Source: an uncultured Oscillospiraceae bacterium | Lineage (GTDB): Bacteria > Bacillota > Clostridia > Oscillospirales > Oscillospiraceae | Direction: 5' to 3' | DNA: 64,000 nt | Assembly (NCBI GenBank): GCA_910578505.1 | Contig: CAJTPV010000001.1 | Coordinates: 62,001-126,000, forward strand | Shown here: piece by piece, positions 36,087 to 44,748 of the stretch | How the letters are laid out: each line of letters starts with the position of its first letter | Numbering within the stretch: the first letter of the stretch is position 1 | The notes under the pieces: model-generated | Seen by the model: only the letters and a program-made list of their open reading frames with translations | Databases searched by the model: none | Told to the model about the DNA's origin: nothing | Translations under genes and position numbers: made by a program

Positions 36087-36929
36087 TTACGCCTTGATTT
36101 CCTTTGTCTTTCCTACATACATTGCCGCGCCGATGGACGTGGCGAAGGCGGCGCTGTCGGGAATGATAAACTGAATCCCATGGAGCCGGTGGAACAGGGC
36201 GAAGCACTCCGCCGCCTGGGGCAGATTGGGCATAAACCCGGTCAGCACCACCGTCTCGCACCGGCAGGCCCGGCAGGCCATCACCGCCGTGGTGCCGATG
36301 GACTGCAGCACCATGTTCACCACGCCGGCGGCAAAATCGCTGGCCGTGGCGTCGTCGGACACGTTGCCGAAGTTGGCCGCCGTGATGTCCAGGGGCAGGG
36401 AGGGGTGGCTGTTGCGGGTGATGTCGCCCACCGTCAGGTCAATGTTGTTGACATTGCCGCTGGCGGACAGCTTCACGATCTGATTGTACTTCCGGGCGCC
36501 GCACAGCCGGGAGCACAGCCCCGCCAGCGTGCCGCCGCCCACCCCGGAGCCGCACAGGTGCTGGACGCCGCTGTTCTTCTCTGCCCAGATAAAGGCGGTG
36601 CCGGTGCCCATGCTGACCACCACCGCGCGGGACTGTCCGCTCAGCGCCAGCCCCCCCACGCCCACGGCGGTGAATTCCTCCACCTGCTCGGTGGGAATAT
36701 TGTAGATATTGCCGTCCACATAGGACGCGCCCACGCCGGTCAGGGCGATCCGCGACACGTCCTCCAGCTGCAGACTGTTGGTAAACAGGAAATTCCCCAT
36801 GGCCCCGTACAGGGACGTGATGGGGTCCTGGGCCTGGACGCGGTGCTTGGCAATGACGGACCCGTCCGGACGCAGACCGACGATCTTCGTGGTGGAGCCG
36901 CCGATATCAATTCCCAAAATGATAGACAT
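36087..36929 (-). CDS. coaW: Type II pantothenate kinase
   Basis: A 280-aa ASKHA-fold kinase that phosphorylates pantothenate to start CoA synthesis. MSIILGIDIGGSTTKIVG is the N-terminal phosphate loop. VVVSMGTGTAFI and HLCGSGVGGGTLAGL are the other nucleotide-binding segments, and the C-terminus has TGFMPNLPQAAE. Start ATG 36929 is chosen for GGGAGG upstream (an ATG 7 codons earlier lacks it). Type II enzymes resist CoA feedback. CoaE at 24 kb catalyses the last step of the same pathway. Confidence 0.92.
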   Translation of the reverse strand: MSIILGIDIGGSTTKIVGLRPDGSVIAKHRVQAQDPITSLYGAMGNFLFTNSLQLEDVSRIALTGVGASYVDGNIYNIPTEQVEEFTAVGVGGLALSGQSRAVVVSMGTGTAFIWAEKNSGVQHLCGSGVGGGTLAGLCSRLCGARKYNQIVKLSASGNVNNIDLTVGDITRNSHPSLPLDITAANFGNVSDDATASDFAAGVVNMVLQSIGTTAVMACRACRCETVVLTGFMPNLPQAAECFALFHRLHGIQFIIPDSAAFATSIGAAMYVGKTKEIKA

Positions 36930-36960
36930 AATCCTGAACCTCCCGGCCATTTTCCCCTAG

Positions 36961-36989
36961 AGTATAATCGCATTTGCCTGTCCTGTCAA
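36961..36989 (-). promoter_or_regulatory. Sigma-A-type promoter for coaW
   Basis: On the minus strand: TTGACA (36984-36989), a 17-base spacer, TATACT (36961-36966). Confidence 0.75.
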
Positions 36990-37205
36990 GCGGTGGGGAT
37001 TTTGGAAGTAACAGTTGACAGAGCAGAGACAGTTACCAAGTAAAGGCCATATTCAGCTGAAGTCAAAATAAGGGACACTGCCAGCAGGAACATGCTCGAT
37101 GGCAAGGGCATAAACTATCTCGGGCACCGCGCCGGCGAAAAGCAATTCCTGCATCGCCGCTGCGGCGTATTCCCGGCGCGGCCCCATCCGAAAGAAGAGT
37201 CTTCT

Positions 37206-37826
37206 ATGTCTCTGCCCAGTTTTCCTAATATTGACCCGCCCATCCAGCGCGAAGATGCGGTCAATCAGATCCTTTCTTCCATCGCGATGGAGGAGCTCGG
37301 ACTGAGCCATATCCTCAACGCTGAGGGTGAGAAGCTGCAATATATCCTTGGGACCCTGCCCGGTCTCAGCGGTCCGCCCGCCACGGTCAGCGATGTGCTG
37401 TCCGCCAACGAGAGCGTCCGCGATCTGCTGGAGGCCGCCGTTCAGAACCAGCTTTTCCTGAAATCGAAAATGCAGGGGGCCTTGACGGCCTCCCCCATGC
37501 AGGGTGTCACCGGCCCCACCGGCCCCGCCGGTCCTGACGGGCGGTCAGGCGCAGCCGGGGCAGCCGGACCGGCAGGAATCACGGGAGCCGTGGGAGCCAC
37601 CGGACCTACAGGTCCCACAGGGGCGACCGGTCCCAGTTTCATCACCGCCTTTGCGGCCAACACCCGGCGCACAACCATCCCGGTGACGGAGAGCGGCACC
37701 GTGCTCCCTCTGCCAGACGCTCAGGTACTGCCGCTGGAGGGCGCGTCTCTGACCATCATCCGTCTGGGTGATACAATCTTCCGACTTGATGAGCATGATT
37801 CGGATGTAGAGTTCGGGGACAATTAG
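37206..37826 (+). CDS. Collagen-like repeat protein (exosporium/surface type)
   Basis: A 206-aa protein in three parts. Residues 1-99 form a helical N-terminal domain with [19 protein letters not shown] and [15 protein letters not shown], a domain that often precedes collagen repeats in clostridia. Residues about 100-144 are 15 uninterrupted G-X-Y triplets ([10 protein letters not shown] and similar). A beta-rich C-terminal domain of about 60 residues follows, like the trimerising caps of BclA-type proteins. No signal peptide is visible, as in spore-surface proteins. An AAGAAGAG site precedes ATG 37206. Spore coat or exosporium is the best guess. Confidence 0.75.
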   Translation: MSLPSFPNIDPPIQREDAVNQILSSIAMEELGLSHILNAEGEKLQYILGTLPGLSGPPATVSDVLSANESVRDLLEAAVQNQLFLKSKMQGALTASPMQGVTGPTGPAGPDGRSGAAGAAGPAGITGAVGATGPTGPTGATGPSFITAFAANTRRTTIPVTESGTVLPLPDAQVLPLEGASLTIIRLGDTIFRLDEHDSDVEFGDN

Positions 37827-37877
37827 GGGCGGCGGCAGCGCTCCATGGAGCGGAGTATCTGCTTTTCGATATGCTTC

Positions 37878-37908
37878 GACCTCCCGCCGGTTTTACCAGC
37901 GGGAGGTC
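37878..37908 (+). terminator. Hairpin after the collagen-like gene
   Basis: A perfect 10-bp stem GACCTCCCGC / GCGGGAGGTC (37878-37887, 37899-37908) with an 11-base loop. There is no strong T run after it, so it may be a weak or Rho-assisted terminator. Confidence 0.5.
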
Positions 37909-38008
37909 AGGATTGACCTAAGAAATTTTGTCCCTTAAGCGCAGCCCTCGTTTATCACCTCCATCCGCTTCTTTCCCCGTGTGGGTCAGGTTATGGGTCA
38001 AATCCCAA

Positions 38009-38251
38009 TCAGGAGGCAAAGGACAGCCGAACATCTGACAGCGGGAGGCCCAGCCGGATTGCCCTCTCACGCTCATAGGTAACTCTGGTAACCTCTTCAA
38101 TAAACTGCTGCTCTTTTTCCCCTGCACTGGCCCATCTTACGCTATACTTCTGACACATCTGGAAAAATATCTCGTAAAACCGCTCTTCTTCTGGATCTTT
38201 CCGGCAATACCACTCTGCATCAGACGGCAGTTTTTCTTTTCTGCTCTTCAT
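38009..38251 (-). CDS. Small hypothetical protein
   Basis: An 80-aa charged, helical protein with no recognised motif (start KSRKEKLPSDAEWY). It overlaps the stop of the preceding minus-strand gene by 4 bases (ATGA), the best evidence that it is translated. Codon use and GC are lower than in the surrounding housekeeping genes. Function unknown. Confidence 0.5.
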   Translation of the reverse strand: MKSRKEKLPSDAEWYCRKDPEEERFYEIFFQMCQKYSVRWASAGEKEQQFIEEVTRVTYERERAIRLGLPLSDVRLSFAS

Positions 38252-38547
38252 TTGGACGCCTCCTTCCAGTTAGACAAGATTGGATTAGACTCCGGGTGTG
38301 CCTCCATGTAGACAATGTGGACAACCAAAGAATTTTCAAGGACTTCGTATGCACCCAAAGCAATCAGTTCTCCGTTCACCTTAGCCGCATATTTCTGAAA
38401 CCGATCTTCCGCCAAATATTCACTCGTCCAAGACGTCTGCCACATAGGCGGCAAATTTGTTGATTCTGCGTCTGACCGAAGCATAGGTTCAATCAAAACG
38501 GGGACTTGTCGATTCATTTTGTCAAAAACAAATGGTTTGAACTGCAT
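38248..38547 (-). CDS. Possible truncated GNAT-like protein
   Basis: A 99-aa protein starting MQFKPFVFDKMNRQVPVLIE. The segment VNGELIALGAYEVLENSLVVHIVYME has the strand pattern of the first half of a GNAT acetyltransferase, but the acetyl-CoA loop (Q/RxxGxG/A) is missing and the protein stops shortly after. It could be the first half of a larger gene cut short, with the overlapping 80-aa gene unrelated. Weak assignment. Confidence 0.45.
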   Translation of the reverse strand: MQFKPFVFDKMNRQVPVLIEPMLRSDAESTNLPPMWQTSWTSEYLAEDRFQKYAAKVNGELIALGAYEVLENSLVVHIVYMEAHPESNPILSNWKEASK

Positions 38548-38669
38548 ACCCCATCACCTCGTTGACAGTATACCACAAATCCACAAAAAAGAGAAGGGTT
38601 GTTTCTTTTCCAAGCACCTCAAAATCTGCGCCGCCGTAAACAAAGAGAGCCTCCCGTAGCCTTTCCCCA

Positions 38670-39398
38670 TCAAATCACGCCGAACAGCGCCTCCAGGTCC
38701 TGCCCGGCGAGAATCCGCTTGCTGGGCTTCTGGGCGTTGGCCAGCATGGCCTCCACCTTGTTGGCCAGCGCCACGTCGATAAACCGCTCCATCTCAATAC
38801 TCCGCAGCTCAAAAAACAGCGCGGGCTGTTGGTCCAGGCGCGCACCGACGCCGTACAGCACCGCCGCCACGTGCTTGCACATCAGCGCCCAGTCGGGACA
38901 GCTGCAGGTAAAACCGATCTCCTTCGGCTGAGGGAACAGACCGCCCTCCTCCTGAAACAATTCCTTCAGCTCCTCCGGAAAATTTCCCGCCAGCAGCTGT
39001 TCCAGGTTCTCCACCTTCCGGTTGCAGCGGCTGATGATATCCTGGCACCGCTCCTCGGACACCGGGCTGATCCGTACCTCCACCTTGTAAGGCGTCTTCC
39101 GTGACCCCTGTACCTTCGCCTGGATTTTCCCCTTCTGGATCTTCAGGTCAACCACAGCGCCCGTCCGGACATACCGCTTCCCCCGGTCCAGGCGGCTGTC
39201 ATAGTCCGCGTAGCGCTCCAGATTCCGGCACCACGCCTGCCCCCACCAGCTCCTGGCAATGGTCCGGCCCTGGATGATTACCGGCTCCCAGACCTGCCCC
39301 TTGGCCAGCGCTTTCTTCTGACTGGCTGCCGCGTTTTGCTGCAGCTTCTCCGTGGTGGGCTGGCTGTAGCCGCCCTCGCCCTGCCAATATCTGCTCAT
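38670..39398 (-). CDS. SWIM zinc-finger protein
   Basis: A 242-aa protein. The SWIM zinc finger is in TCSCPDWALMCKHVAAVLY (C-x-C-x6-C-x-H, about residues 170-185). The N-terminal part (about 25-150) has SWWGQAWCRNLERYADYDSRLDRG, typical of the SWIM partners of SNF2 helicases. ATG 39398 has GGAGG upstream; a longer frame reaches back into the helicase gene but is non-coding. It starts 14 bases after the helicase stop, so the two form an operon. It probably binds nucleic acid or the helicase. Confidence 0.88.
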   Translation of the reverse strand: MSRYWQGEGGYSQPTTEKLQQNAAASQKKALAKGQVWEPVIIQGRTIARSWWGQAWCRNLERYADYDSRLDRGKRYVRTGAVVDLKIQKGKIQAKVQGSRKTPYKVEVRISPVSEERCQDIISRCNRKVENLEQLLAGNFPEELKELFQEEGGLFPQPKEIGFTCSCPDWALMCKHVAAVLYGVGARLDQQPALFFELRSIEMERFIDVALANKVEAMLANAQKPSKRILAGQDLEALFGVI

Positions 39399-39412
39399 CC
39401 TCTCACCTCCGC

Positions 39413-42010
39413 TCAGTCCAGACGCAGCAGACGCATCAGGTCCTCGTGGCCCATCTCGGTGATCCATTTCTCCGAACTGCTGCCGATCACGTTCTCCGCC
39501 AGCTCCCGCTTGGACGCGATCATGGCGTCGATCTTCTCCTCGATCGTCCCCTCGCACACCAGCTTGTGGACCATCACGTTCTTTGTCTGCCCGATGCGGT
39601 AGGCCCGGTCCGTGGCCTGGTTCTCCACCGCCGGATTCCACCAGCGGTCAAAGTGGATCACATGGTTGGCCCGCGTCAGGTTCAGCCCCGTGCCGCCAGC
39701 CTTTACCGACAACACCACGAAGGGTACATACCGCTCCCCCTGAAAGGCATCCACGATCTCACTCCGCCGGGCTACCCGCGTCCCGCCGTGGAGTACATAC
39801 CCCTCCGCCCGGAACACCTCCGACAGAAACGCCGCCAGCTGGTCCGTGATCTCCCGGAACTGGGTGAATACCAGCACCCGCTCCCGCTTCTCCCGGATGG
39901 TCTCGCACAGCTCCCGCAGCATGGCAAACTTGCCGCTGTCCTCCGCCGAGAAAGCCGGCTGCCCCAGGTATTGGTCCGGATGGTTGCAGATCTGCTTCAG
40001 CTTCATAATCAGCCCCAGAACAACGCCCTTCCGCTCAATGCCGGCCGTCTCCCGCAGACGCTCCTCCGCGTCCGCCACCGCTTTGCGGTACAGCACCGCC
40101 TGCTGTCTCGTCAGCGCCACCCGGTCCACGATCTCCAGCTTGTCCGGCAGGTCGGCGATGACCCGCTTATCCGTTTTCACCCGGCGCAGCAGGAAGGGAG
40201 ACACCATCTCCTTCAGCCGGGCGTAGCCCTCCGGATCGTCGTTGAGGCCGGAGCAGTAGGCGCGGAACTCCTGGCTGGTCCCCAGCAGGCCCTTGTTCAG
40301 GAAGTCGAACAGGGACCAGAGGTTGGTCAGGTCGTTCTCAATGGGCGTGCCGGTCATGGCGATGCGCATCCGGGCGGGCAGCTTTTTGATCTCCCGTGTC
40401 TGCTTGGTCAGCGGGTTCTTGATAGCCTGGGCCTCGTCCAGAACGACGCAGTCCCACTGCCGCTCCTGCAGCGGCTTCAGGCGCATGGCCATCCCGTAGG
40501 TGGTAATGGTCAGGAACACCTGGCTCTCCGCCAGCTGCTCCTCCAGCGCCGCCGCCTTTTTGCCGTGCAGAATCTGGTATGTCAGCTCAGGCGCGAACCG
40601 CTCCGCCTCCTTCCGCCAGTTGCCCAGCAGGGAGGCCGGGACGATCAGCAGCGCCTGGGCGTTCTTTTTTACGGTCCGCAGCTTCTCCAGATAGGCCAGC
40701 ACCTGCACCGTCTTCCCCAGGCCCATATCGTCGGCCAAGCACGCCCCGAAGCCCAGCTTGTCCATATAGGTCAGCCAGGTGTAGCCGCTCTTCTGATAGG
40801 GCCGCAGCTGGGCGCAGAAGCTCCTGGGCAGCACGGCGCTGCGGATGGAGTCCGGCTTTTTCAGGTTCGCCAGCAGCGTGGACAGCCATTCGCCGTTGGT
40901 GACCATCGGCCCCACGTCCGCCTGGGGCTTCTTTGTCTCCATGCCCAGGCGCATAGCCTCCATCAGCGTGACGGCGTCCGGCAAACCGTCCATCTCCTCC
41001 AGCAGCGCCCGCAGCCGGGCGTGGTTTACCTCCACCCATTTGCCCTTCAGGAACGCCAGCCCCTCCGTCTGCGCCAGCAGCTGCCGGATGTCCTCCTGGG
41101 ACAGGGGGACGCCGTCTGCCGTCAGCTCCGGCTGTACGGATACCAGGGTGTCGAACCCCAGCATGGACGGCTGCTTCTCCCCCAGCCGCATGGAGAGGGA
41201 CACAACGGCGGTGCGCTTTTTCCACCAGTTGGGGATACGGCACAAGATGCCCGTCTCCTCGATGGCCTCCACATGGGTCAGAAAATCGTATGCCTCCTCC
41301 GCTGTCAGCTGGAGGGGGTGGAACATCTCCCCACTCTCCACAAAGGACCCGATCAGCTCCGACACCTCCGCGGCCCGGTTGAGGCAGGAGAGGAGGGTGA
41401 GCAATTTTTCCCGATCGTTTTTGTATTCTGTCAGGGCGTACTGCAGCGGCACATGGCGGACCCGCCCGTCTGCGTCCTTGGTGGCGTAGGTGGCCAGGAA
41501 GGCGAAGGGCAGCTCTCCGTCCTTGTTTTCCACCAGATGGAAGAAGATCCGTTCCGGCACCCGCAGGCGCTGGCTCTGCTCCGTCAGGTACAGGGACACC
41601 GTGCCGTCATAGGCAGTAATCTCCCGTGCAAAAACGGCGTTCAGGCGCTGAAAGACGTGCTTCAGCCATTTTTTGTCGATGTACTCGGCCCCCATCACGA
41701 AGGGCACCGCCCGCAGCAGCCGGTCGGTCTCCGAAAGAGGGGCCTGGGCGTTTTCCCGCAGCAGCTCCAGGTCCGGCAGGCTGGTCAGCGATTTGAAGAA
41801 GGCGTCGGAGAGCAGATACAGGAACGCGGCGGAGGGGCCGGCCCGCTCCGGGCGCTCCGTCAGGCCGAGGCGGTACAGGGCCGTCCAGCGGTCCGCCTCA
41901 AACTGTGTCTGCAGCGCCTGGTCTGTGTCCGATAGCTGATCTTGAGTGTCACAGTAGAAACCGTCCGCGGTAAAGATGAACTGCAGCCTGCCCTGTGTCG
42001 TTTCTGTCAC
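39413..42010 (-). CDS. SNF2-family DEAD/DEAH-type helicase
   Basis: An 865-aa protein. The N-terminal third (1-400) is a poorly conserved substrate-binding part. The SNF2 motor begins at LRPYQKSGYTWL. Motif I is DDMGLGKTVQVLA (about residue 433), motif II VVLDEAQAIKN (DEAQ variant), motif III AMTGTPIENDL. The C-terminal RecA lobe has VFTQFREITDQL, LSVKAGGTGLNLT and the motif VI-like QATDRAYRIGQ. Bacterial SNF2 ATPases of this type pair with SWIM proteins and are thought to displace RNA polymerase or other proteins from DNA (RapA-like). It lies 2.7 kb from the BREX genes but faces away from them. Confidence 0.9.
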   Translation of the reverse strand: MTETTQGRLQFIFTADGFYCDTQDQLSDTDQALQTQFEADRWTALYRLGLTERPERAGPSAAFLYLLSDAFFKSLTSLPDLELLRENAQAPLSETDRLLRAVPFVMGAEYIDKKWLKHVFQRLNAVFAREITAYDGTVSLYLTEQSQRLRVPERIFFHLVENKDGELPFAFLATYATKDADGRVRHVPLQYALTEYKNDREKLLTLLSCLNRAAEVSELIGSFVESGEMFHPLQLTAEEAYDFLTHVEAIEETGILCRIPNWWKKRTAVVSLSMRLGEKQPSMLGFDTLVSVQPELTADGVPLSQEDIRQLLAQTEGLAFLKGKWVEVNHARLRALLEEMDGLPDAVTLMEAMRLGMETKKPQADVGPMVTNGEWLSTLLANLKKPDSIRSAVLPRSFCAQLRPYQKSGYTWLTYMDKLGFGACLADDMGLGKTVQVLAYLEKLRTVKKNAQALLIVPASLLGNWRKEAERFAPELTYQILHGKKAAALEEQLAESQVFLTITTYGMAMRLKPLQERQWDCVVLDEAQAIKNPLTKQTREIKKLPARMRIAMTGTPIENDLTNLWSLFDFLNKGLLGTSQEFRAYCSGLNDDPEGYARLKEMVSPFLLRRVKTDKRVIADLPDKLEIVDRVALTRQQAVLYRKAVADAEERLRETAGIERKGVVLGLIMKLKQICNHPDQYLGQPAFSAEDSGKFAMLRELCETIREKRERVLVFTQFREITDQLAAFLSEVFRAEGYVLHGGTRVARRSEIVDAFQGERYVPFVVLSVKAGGTGLNLTRANHVIHFDRWWNPAVENQATDRAYRIGQTKNVMVHKLVCEGTIEEKIDAMIASKRELAENVIGSSSEKWITEMGHEDLMRLLRLD

Positions 42011-42042
42011 AAGGATCCCCCATTTCCTTTGAGCTTATCATT

Positions 42043-42213
42043 CTAAGAAATCTGAAAGGTATGTATCGTTTCCAACATATTTGAAAAATCTGACATAAGT
42101 TTGTCCAGGTCAATATCTGCATCCCAACTAATCCGAATTGCGCTCCCAATCTGTTCATCTGCGAGATTCATTGCACTTAAGACAGTCCTATCATAACCTA
42201 TGTTTTGTTTCAT
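42043..42213 (-). pseudogene. C-terminal remnant of a cysteine desulfurase (class V aminotransferase)
   Basis: A 57-codon stretch read on the minus strand gives VLSAMNLADEQIGSAIRISW and then a leucine/aspartate helix ending in HTFQIS. That is the tail of NifS/IscS-type cysteine desulfurases, where the SIRISW segment follows the active-site cysteine loop. In-frame stops lie just upstream (TGA about 25 bases before the first ATG), and the rest of the gene is absent. The stretch is AT-richer than its neighbours. A clear remnant, not a functional gene. Confidence 0.6.
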
Positions 42214-42284
42214 TATAGACTTGTCTGTAGATGAAAGTCAATGGCAAACACAAAAATTGCGCCGCTGAAAACAGAGACATGCTC

Positions 42285-42713
42285 TTATTGCCGGTTCAAT
42301 CTGTTTCTGAATGCTTCAATATGGCAAGCCTTTTCTTCTTCTGACTTTGCTGTCTTTAGCAATTCAGTTGTATAGTCCCGCTGGGCAGCAGCCTGTTCTC
42401 CCCACGTCTTGAACTCGGCCTTGCTCATGTTCCCCTTTATGTAGCGGGCATAGTATTTTTTGTATGCAAGCTTGTATATCTTCCAGGCTTCCTCGCTCTG
42501 GATTTTGTTCTCAAACACTGCTCTGACTCCCACATCACGGCAGGTTTTGTCTATCTCACCAGGAGCAATCCGACTGCAGTATATGGTCTTGTCTCCCTGC
42601 ACATGGAGAAACCACCGTCCACATAATCTGCATTGGCGTGGCGCATTGCCGTTAGAAATGGCCTTACCACGTTCCACATAACAAATAATTTTGTGTGCTT
42701 TAGTGCGAATCAA
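42285..42713 (-). CDS. DUF6076-like protein, probably N-terminally truncated
   Basis: A 142-aa protein. PRQCRLCGRWFLHVQGDKTIYC carries a CxxC plus a third cysteine, a zinc-ribbon-like element. The following TCRDVGVRAVFENK and KLAYKKYYARYIKG match the C-terminal part of DUF6076 proteins common in clostridia. Those proteins are usually two to three times longer, and no upstream domain can be found in the 114 bases before the next gene, so this is likely a fragment. Function unknown. Confidence 0.5.
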   Translation of the reverse strand: MIRTKAHKIICYVERGKAISNGNAPRQCRLCGRWFLHVQGDKTIYCSRIAPGEIDKTCRDVGVRAVFENKIQSEEAWKIYKLAYKKYYARYIKGNMSKAEFKTWGEQAAAQRDYTTELLKTAKSEEEKACHIEAFRNRLNRQ

Positions 42714-42827
42714 TATTCCCCGCCTTGTGCCCAGCCGCCGACACTCTCACCACGCCCCTATGCAGGGGACCCCGTTATCCAGATTTTTTTCATAATTTTA
42801 TCTCCTTGTTCATTCTTTTGGCCTGTT

Positions 42828-43919
42828 CTATTTCTCAATACCGGACCAATTCAAATACCAGTTTCCGCTCTGGCGAACCAGTTCCATGGTCAGGAAGCTG
42901 AAGCTGTCACCCTCTGTCAGATTCAGCCTGTGCTTTACGGAGACGGTGGCTTTGGCCGGGTTTTGATCGTCATCCAACGAGTAGTCTACAGAAATGATGG
43001 TAGTATCCGGCCAGACATTTTCATCGTAGGCGTCCGCATCGGCTTCCGTTGCCAAAAGGTCAGAGATTTCGGACAAATCATCAGAGAGCAGCGCACGGGA
43101 CAGCCGGTCCACCGCTGCGTAGAGCTCCCGCATCCAATCCGGAACGGTCTCATTCAGATCCACGACCCGAAAGCTGGATACCATATCTCTGAAACGTGCG
43201 CCCAGACCTTCCTCCGCCTCCAGGAAATACCGGGAGGTGATCGTAAAGGTTCCTCCCTGCCCGTCATCGACAAACCAGAGCTCCGCCTGTTCCGCTTTCC
43301 AAAACTCCGGCTCATCGGAGCCTTCGTCCAGGCTCTCGCTGGCACGGAGATAAAGGCTGCCTGGCAGGACGGCAGCAAGCTCCTCCGAGGACATCTCCGG
43401 GTAATGCTCCTGCAAGGCAGCTTCGGCCGCTGCCTTGGCCTGGCTGGGAGATGTGCCGGAGAGGTGAGCGATATCCATACCGCATTCCGGAAAAGTTTCA
43501 GGCAGCGGATGGGTGCTTCTAATACGATAGAGCCCATTGCTCTCCTGAACAGCAAACTGCTCCTCATTGACGTAGATCAGGAAATCCACAGCTCCGTTCT
43601 GAGATTCCGGCGTATAGCGCAGCAAGCGAAGCGTTCCGATTTCACTGCCCTGCTCCGGCAGGGAAAGCTGTCCGCCGCCGGGTCCCTGGTTCTCCGGCAA
43701 ATTCGGTACAGTAATAACCGGTCCTTGGCTGTCCGGGGGCGTGACAGCCGGTCCAGTCTGGAAGGGGAAAATACGCCCCAGCGCCAAGACCAGCGCCAAA
43801 CAGGCCGCAGCGGCAAGACCGCAGGGAAGCCAGTGGCTCCTTCTGCGCCGCTCACTGCGGGCAACCAGCTTCGGGTCCGCTTCGCCAATGGCGAGAAACA
43901 GGCGCTCCTGATGATTCAT
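42828..43919 (-). CDS. Putative anti-sigma factor, membrane-anchored
   Basis: A 363-aa protein. A short cytoplasmic N-terminus (1-28, rich in Arg at about 24-28), one membrane helix (about 31-49) and a proline-rich linker (about 58-90) lead to a large extracytoplasmic domain (about 95-363) with many acidic and aromatic residues. This is the usual shape of ECF anti-sigma factors in clostridia. It overlaps the sigma gene by 4 bases (ATGA). No protease or ligand motif is evident. Confidence 0.7.
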   Translation of the reverse strand: MNHQERLFLAIGEADPKLVARSERRRRSHWLPCGLAAAACLALVLALGRIFPFQTGPAVTPPDSQGPVITVPNLPENQGPGGGQLSLPEQGSEIGTLRLLRYTPESQNGAVDFLIYVNEEQFAVQESNGLYRIRSTHPLPETFPECGMDIAHLSGTSPSQAKAAAEAALQEHYPEMSSEELAAVLPGSLYLRASESLDEGSDEPEFWKAEQAELWFVDDGQGGTFTITSRYFLEAEEGLGARFRDMVSSFRVVDLNETVPDWMRELYAAVDRLSRALLSDDLSEISDLLATEADADAYDENVWPDTTIISVDYSLDDDQNPAKATVSVKHRLNLTEGDSFSFLTMELVRQSGNWYLNWSGIEK

Positions 43920-44470
43920 AACAACTCCTCCTTTTCCAAATAACTCTGCAATTTTTTCCGGCTGCGAAACAAAATTGTCCGCACAGTGTTTTCACGCATC
44001 CCATATCGCCTGGCAATCTCCGCCGTGGGCTCCGCGAACCAGTACCGCCGCAGGAAGAGATTGCACTCCCGTTCCGGCAGCGCGTGAAGAAATTGGTTTA
44101 CGGCTTCCGCCAGTTCCCCGGCTTCCACAGCCTGGAGCGTATCTGCGGATGAAACACAGTCCGCCAGTTCGTCCAGGACCAGAGGCAGCTCGCCGCCTCC
44201 CCTTTTCTCCGTGCGGTTAGCCCGCCAGCGGCTTAAAGCCAGATTTCGCGTGATCTTTCCGAGGTACTGGGCCAGCAGGCCGGGCCGGTCCTCCGGCATG
44301 GCGTTCCAGGCTTTCAGCCAGGTGTCGTTGACGCACTCCTCTGTATCCCGGCGGTCCGGCAGGATATTCCGCGCCACGGCGCGGCAGTAGTTTCCATATT
44401 TTTCGCAGGTGCGCGAGATGGCCTCCGGGTTTCGAGACCAATACAAATCAATGATCGCGCAGTCTTCCAT
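43916..44470 (-). CDS. ECF-type RNA polymerase sigma factor
   Basis: A 184-aa sigma factor. Region 2 spans about 5-80 (RDTEECVNDTWLKAWNAMP is the core-binding and promoter-melting part, SRWRANRTEKRGGGE its end). Region 4 spans about 125-180 (LFLRRYWFAEPTAEIARRYG, then ENTVRTILFRSRKKL). ATG 44470 was chosen because AAGGAGA lies upstream; the open frame extends 17 codons further without a site. A sequence resembling an ECF promoter lies 45-72 bases upstream, suggesting autoregulation. It diverges from the BREX genes. Confidence 0.88.
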   Translation of the reverse strand: MEDCAIIDLYWSRNPEAISRTCEKYGNYCRAVARNILPDRRDTEECVNDTWLKAWNAMPEDRPGLLAQYLGKITRNLALSRWRANRTEKRGGGELPLVLDELADCVSSADTLQAVEAGELAEAVNQFLHALPERECNLFLRRYWFAEPTAEIARRYGMRENTVRTILFRSRKKLQSYLEKEELL

Positions 44471-44514
44471 AGGTGTTCTCCTTTCTGGGTGTTGTTGAAG
44501 GGCCTTCACCTGTA

Positions 44515-44542
44515 TAGACACGAAAAAAGGCCGGATGTTTCA
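44515..44542 (-). promoter_or_regulatory. Putative ECF sigma promoter (autoregulation)
   Basis: On the minus strand: TGAAAC (44537-44542), exactly 16 bases, TGTCTA (44515-44520), close to the TGAAAC-N16-CGTCTA pattern known from Bacillus ECF sigma factors. Confidence 0.45.
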
Positions 44543-44689
44543 GCTATGATAAAATAATTTTGTTTCTTCGGTAACCCGAACCTGGCAAGCGTCAAAAGGG
44601 CGCAGCGGAAAGCTCCTTTGGCCGCCGTGTTCTTTTTGACACTTAATATTGGATTTCTTGACTGCAACCTATAAAAATGAAATTCAGAG

Positions 44690-44718
44690 TATACAATCGG
44701 TGGCCTCTGTGCTATACT
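44690..44718 (+). promoter_or_regulatory. Sigma-A-type promoter of the BREX operon
   Basis: TATACA (weak -35, 44690-44695), a 17-base spacer, TATACT (44713-44718), 31 bases before the brxA start. Confidence 0.45.
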
Positions 44719-44748
44719 TTTATCCATGCAAGGAACAGGGAGATGAAT

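Noticed and set aside
37500-37640. Short repeated GGXCCX units, CRISPR-like at first sight
   Set aside because: They encode G-X-Y collagen triplets; there are no spacers or repeats of constant length.
39446-41935. 829-codon plus-strand frame opposite the SNF2 helicase
   Set aside because: Antisense shadow; the minus strand has all SNF2 motifs.
38670-42010. DISARM-type defence genes
   Set aside because: Only the SNF2 motor is shared. No drmA/drmB/methyltransferase partners are adjacent, and the SWIM/SNF2 pair has a different known distribution.
44541-44690. Small RNA or tRNA between the ECF sigma gene and brxA
   Set aside because: No cloverleaf, no stable hairpin with a T run; I see only promoter-like elements here.
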